Positions 21,543 to 23,603 of a stretch of 23,603 bases of DNA are shown here, one piece after another. The notes beneath the pieces are model-generated. The model searched no databases. It was not told the origin of the DNA and saw nothing but the letters and a program-made list of their open reading frames with translations. Each line of letters opens with the position of its first letter. Position 1 is the stretch's first letter. This stretch comes from Methanomassiliicoccales archaeon PtaB.Bin134 (GTDB taxonomy: Archaea; Thermoplasmatota; Thermoplasmata; Methanomassiliicoccales; UBA472), in the NCBI GenBank assembly GCA_002067045.1, contig MVPZ01000103.1, positions 1-23,603 of the forward strand. The letters are read 5' to 3'. Both the position numbers and the translations under genes were made by a program.

Positions 21543-22886
21543 ATGGCGACCGATAAGAACTTCGGCGAGATGAAAGAGGCCATCTTGAAGAAGGTGAAGA
21601 AGGAGAACGTCAAGTTCATCGAGATGCAGTTCTCGGACATACTGGGAACGGTCAAGAGCGTCTCGATCCCCACCACCAGGGTGGAGAGCGTGATCGAAGA
21701 CGGGGTTTACCTGGACGGCTCATCCATACTGGGGTACGCCACCATCGAGGAGTCGGACATGAGGGCCAATCCCATCCTGGACTCCTTCCAGATCTACCCC
21801 TGGATAGACTCGGGCGTCAAGACCGCCCGCTTCATGTGCACCATCTCAGACCACAGCGGGAACCGCTTCAAGGGCGATCCCCGCTGGGCCCTGGAGAAGA
21901 TGGTGGACAAGGTCAAGGAGATGGGCTTCGACTTCAACGTCGGTCCGGAGTTCGAGTTCTTCATGTTCCCCATACAGGACGGCGTGCCTGTGCCGGTCCC
22001 TGCCGATGCCGGAGGCTACTTCGATCTCATGCCCCAGGACAAGGGGGAGATCGCCAGGAAGGAGATGGTCCTGGCCTTCGACGAGCTGGGGTACGACATG
22101 GAGGCCTCCCACCACGAGGTGGCCCCCGGTCAGCTGGAGATCGACCTCCGCTATCAGAACGCCCTCACCATGGCGGACCGCATGCTCACCCTGAAGTTCG
22201 GCGTCAAGTCCATCGCCATGAAGCACGGACTGTGGGCCAGCTTCATGCCCAAGCCCCTGTACGGGGAGAACGGCTCCGGGATGCACGTGCACATGTCCCT
22301 GTCCAACAAGGACAACAACGCCTTCTACGACCCCGATGGGAAGTGGGGGCTGAGTGAGATGGCCATGAACTACATGGGCGGCCTGCTGACCCACGCCCCG
22401 GCCAACTGCGCCATACTGGCCTCGCACGTCAACTCCTACAAGCGCCTGGTCCCCGGTTTCGAGGCCCCGTGCTACATCTCCTGGGCCAACATGAACCGCA
22501 GCGCCCTGCTGAGGGTGCCCGCCGGCCGCGGAATGCGCACCAGGGTGGAGCAGAGGAACCCCGATCCCGCCGGAAACCCGTACCTGCAGTTCGCGGTGAT
22601 GCTCGCTGCCGGTCTGGACGGCATCAAGAACAAGCTGAGCCCCGGCGACCCGGTGGAGAAGGACATCTACCACATGTCCCCCGACGAGCGCCGCAAGAAC
22701 AAGATCGTGGACCTGCCCATGAACCTGGGCGACGCGCTCAACGTCATGGCCGAGAGCAAGGTCATGAAGGAGGCCCTGGGCGAGCACATCTTCAACCACT
22801 ACCTGCACATCAAGCGCCTGGAGTGGGACGACTACCGCAAGCATGTGACCGACTGGGAGATACAGAAATACCTCCGCGCCCTGTGA
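21543..22886 (+). CDS. glnA: Glutamine synthetase, type I
   Basis: Makes glutamine from glutamate, ammonia and ATP, the main ammonia-assimilation step and source of the GatCAB amide donor. The 447-residue product starts MATDKNFGEMKEAI. Present are MQFSDILGTVKSV, LDGSSILGYATIEESDM, GPEFEFFMF, DMEASHHEVAPGQLEIDLRY, MPKPLYGENGSGMHVHMS (ATP/metal site), the NRSALLRVP region with RNPDPAGNPYLQFAVML, and a normal C-terminus. The Tyr adenylylation motif of GSI-beta enzymes is not visible and the length is short, so this looks like the GSI-alpha form used by most archaea, controlled by binding proteins or feedback rather than adenylylation. An upstream TTG at 21495 would add 16 residues but precedes the TATA box. 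A T-rich terminator-like tract follows. Confidence 0.97.
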   Translation: MATDKNFGEMKEAILKKVKKENVKFIEMQFSDILGTVKSVSIPTTRVESVIEDGVYLDGSSILGYATIEESDMRANPILDSFQIYPWIDSGVKTARFMCTISDHSGNRFKGDPRWALEKMVDKVKEMGFDFNVGPEFEFFMFPIQDGVPVPVPADAGGYFDLMPQDKGEIARKEMVLAFDELGYDMEASHHEVAPGQLEIDLRYQNALTMADRMLTLKFGVKSIAMKHGLWASFMPKPLYGENGSGMHVHMSLSNKDNNAFYDPDGKWGLSEMAMNYMGGLLTHAPANCAILASHVNSYKRLVPGFEAPCYISWANMNRSALLRVPAGRGMRTRVEQRNPDPAGNPYLQFAVMLAAGLDGIKNKLSPGDPVEKDIYHMSPDERRKNKIVDLPMNLGDALNVMAESKVMKEALGEHIFNHYLHIKRLEWDDYRKHVTDWEIQKYLRAL

Positions 22887-22909
22887 AGTGATCTCACAAA
22901 CCCCTTCCT

Positions 22910-22928
22910 AAACCTTTTTCCTTTCTTC
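22910..22928 (+). terminator. T-rich terminator-like tract after glnA
   Basis: A pyrimidine tract with five T (22914-22918) and further T-runs to 22926, 25-40 nt after the glnA stop. GTGA (22883-22886) and TCAC (22894-22897) could form a weak stem before it. This suits archaeal U-tract termination. Confidence 0.4.
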
Positions 22929-22943
22929 GAACAATCTTCAACC

Positions 22944-23603
22944 ATGTGCGGTCGCTTCTCCCTCGGCCTGGTGTACGGATTCTCGACCAGGTTCGGCGTT
23001 CCAGAGGACCCTGGCTTGCGGCCACGTTTCAACATCGCCCCCTTCCAGCAGGTGCCTGCCATCGTTGGCGTGGGTGATAGGGAGATCCGCTGGATGAGAT
23101 GGGGGCTGGTGCCGCACTGGGCCCGGGGGGAGGAGTTCGGACTCAAGCTCATCAACGTGCGCTCCGAGTCCGCTTTGGAAAAGCCCATGTTCAAGAACCT
23201 GCTGAACAGGCAGAGGTGCCTCATCCCGGCCACCGGCTTCTACGAATGGCAGCGGCAGGGGGAGAGGAAGAGGCCGTTCCACATCCGGCTCAAGGGTCAG
23301 GAATACTTCGCCATGGCCGGACTGTATGACACCTGGAAGGGGGATGGCAAGACGCTCACCACCTGCTCCATCATGACCACCAGGTCCAATGAGGCGGTGT
23401 CCCCGGTCCATGACCGCATGCCGGTGATCCTGCAGCATGATGATGAAGGCGCATGGCTCAACGGCGAGGTCCTCTCGGCTGACCAGCTCAAGGGTATGTT
23501 CGAGCCCTTTCCCTCGGAGGGGATGGAGGCATACCCCGTCTCCGACCTGGTGAACGACTCCCGGGCGGATGACCCGTCCATGATCATCCCGCGGAAGGCG
23601 CAG
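22944..23603 (+). CDS. SRAP/HMCES (YedK)-family abasic-site-binding protein, cut by window end
   Basis: Protein of the SOS-response-associated peptidase family, which crosslinks to abasic sites in single-stranded DNA through Cys2 and shields them. From the ATG at 22944, 220 codons run to the window edge without a stop; the family is about 220-240 residues long, so only a short tail is missing. Catalytic residues are present: Cys2 (MCGRFS), Asn30 in RFNIAPFQ, Glu101 in GFYEWQ and His156 in SPVHDRMPVIL. The conserved NVRSESALEKP and RCLIPATGFYEW segments confirm the family. It lies 57 nt after glnA on the same strand with a terminator-like tract between, so it probably has its own promoter, though no good TATA box was seen. 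Confidence 0.93.
   Translation, partial: MCGRFSLGLVYGFSTRFGVPEDPGLRPRFNIAPFQQVPAIVGVGDREIRWMRWGLVPHWARGEEFGLKLINVRSESALEKPMFKNLLNRQRCLIPATGFYEWQRQGERKRPFHIRLKGQEYFAMAGLYDTWKGDGKTLTTCSIMTTRSNEAVSPVHDRMPVILQHDDEGAWLNGEVLSADQLKGMFEPFPSEGMEAYPVSDLVNDSRADDPSMIIPRKAQ

Noticed and set aside
1..23603. CRISPR arrays, insertion sequences, phage genes or attachment sites
   Set aside because: No regularly spaced repeats, transposase-like or integrase-like products were recognised; gene content and base composition look uniformly chromosomal.

Overview
This is a compact, GC-rich (by eye about 60%) piece of a euryarchaeal chromosome made mostly of informational and housekeeping genes. Archaeal identity is clear from Sec61-beta, class I lysyl-tRNA synthetase, both subunits of DNA topoisomerase VI, a DRG/Rbg GTPase, GatCAB, an Lrp-type regulator, and TATA boxes about 22-28 nt from many start codons with almost no leader. 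The gene mix, high GC, frequent leaderless promoters and a DUF2769 Cys-rich protein (a family known from methanogens) would fit a Methanomassiliicoccales/Thermoplasmata-like lineage. That placement is inference; nothing here fixes it.

Layout. 1-2068: 3' part of inorganic pyrophosphatase (minus), divergent CPA2-type cation/proton antiporter (plus), and a 55-codon Sec61-beta gene (minus). 2191-4833: class I LysRS and a DsrE-like protein (plus), converging on a small membrane protein and a ten-cysteine DUF2769 protein (minus). 4862-8985: topoisomerase VI B and A, overlapping by 8 nt, preceded by a membrane protein with two C-terminal zinc ribbons (all minus). 9064-12334: carbamate kinase, DRG GTPase and a PLP-dependent cystathionine gamma-synthase/lyase-family enzyme (plus). 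12331-12708: small PD-(D/E)XK-like protein (minus), convergent with the PLP enzyme and divergent from HisRS. 12791-14615: HisRS (plus) and RNase HI (minus). 14722-17641: gatC-gatA-gatB operon with GTGA start/stop overlaps. 17638-19458: a bacterial-architecture AspRS (minus). 19633-20097: Lrp/AsnC regulator (minus). 20239-21420: AlaX alanyl-tRNA editing protein (plus). 21543-22886: glutamine synthetase (plus). 22944-end: SRAP/HMCES-type protein, cut by the window end.

How the genes fit together. The strongest theme is tRNA charging and its quality control: LysRS, HisRS, AspRS, GatCAB and AlaX. The AspRS has a GAD domain and an RDHGG loop with His31, the residue class linked to non-discriminating AspRS. 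Next to gatCAB this suggests an indirect Asn-tRNA(Asn) route, with glutamine synthetase nearby as source of the amide donor. The other themes are chromosome topology and repair (topo VI, RNase HI, SRAP) and nitrogen/sulfur metabolism. No mobile element, CRISPR array, rRNA or tRNA gene was recognised, and no gene-free stretch exceeds 300 bases. I see no convincing new multi-gene system. The most useful leads are the AspRS/GatCAB pairing, palindromic elements upstream of topo VI, lrp and glnA, an out-of-frame ATG at carbamate kinase, and two uncharacterised proteins.
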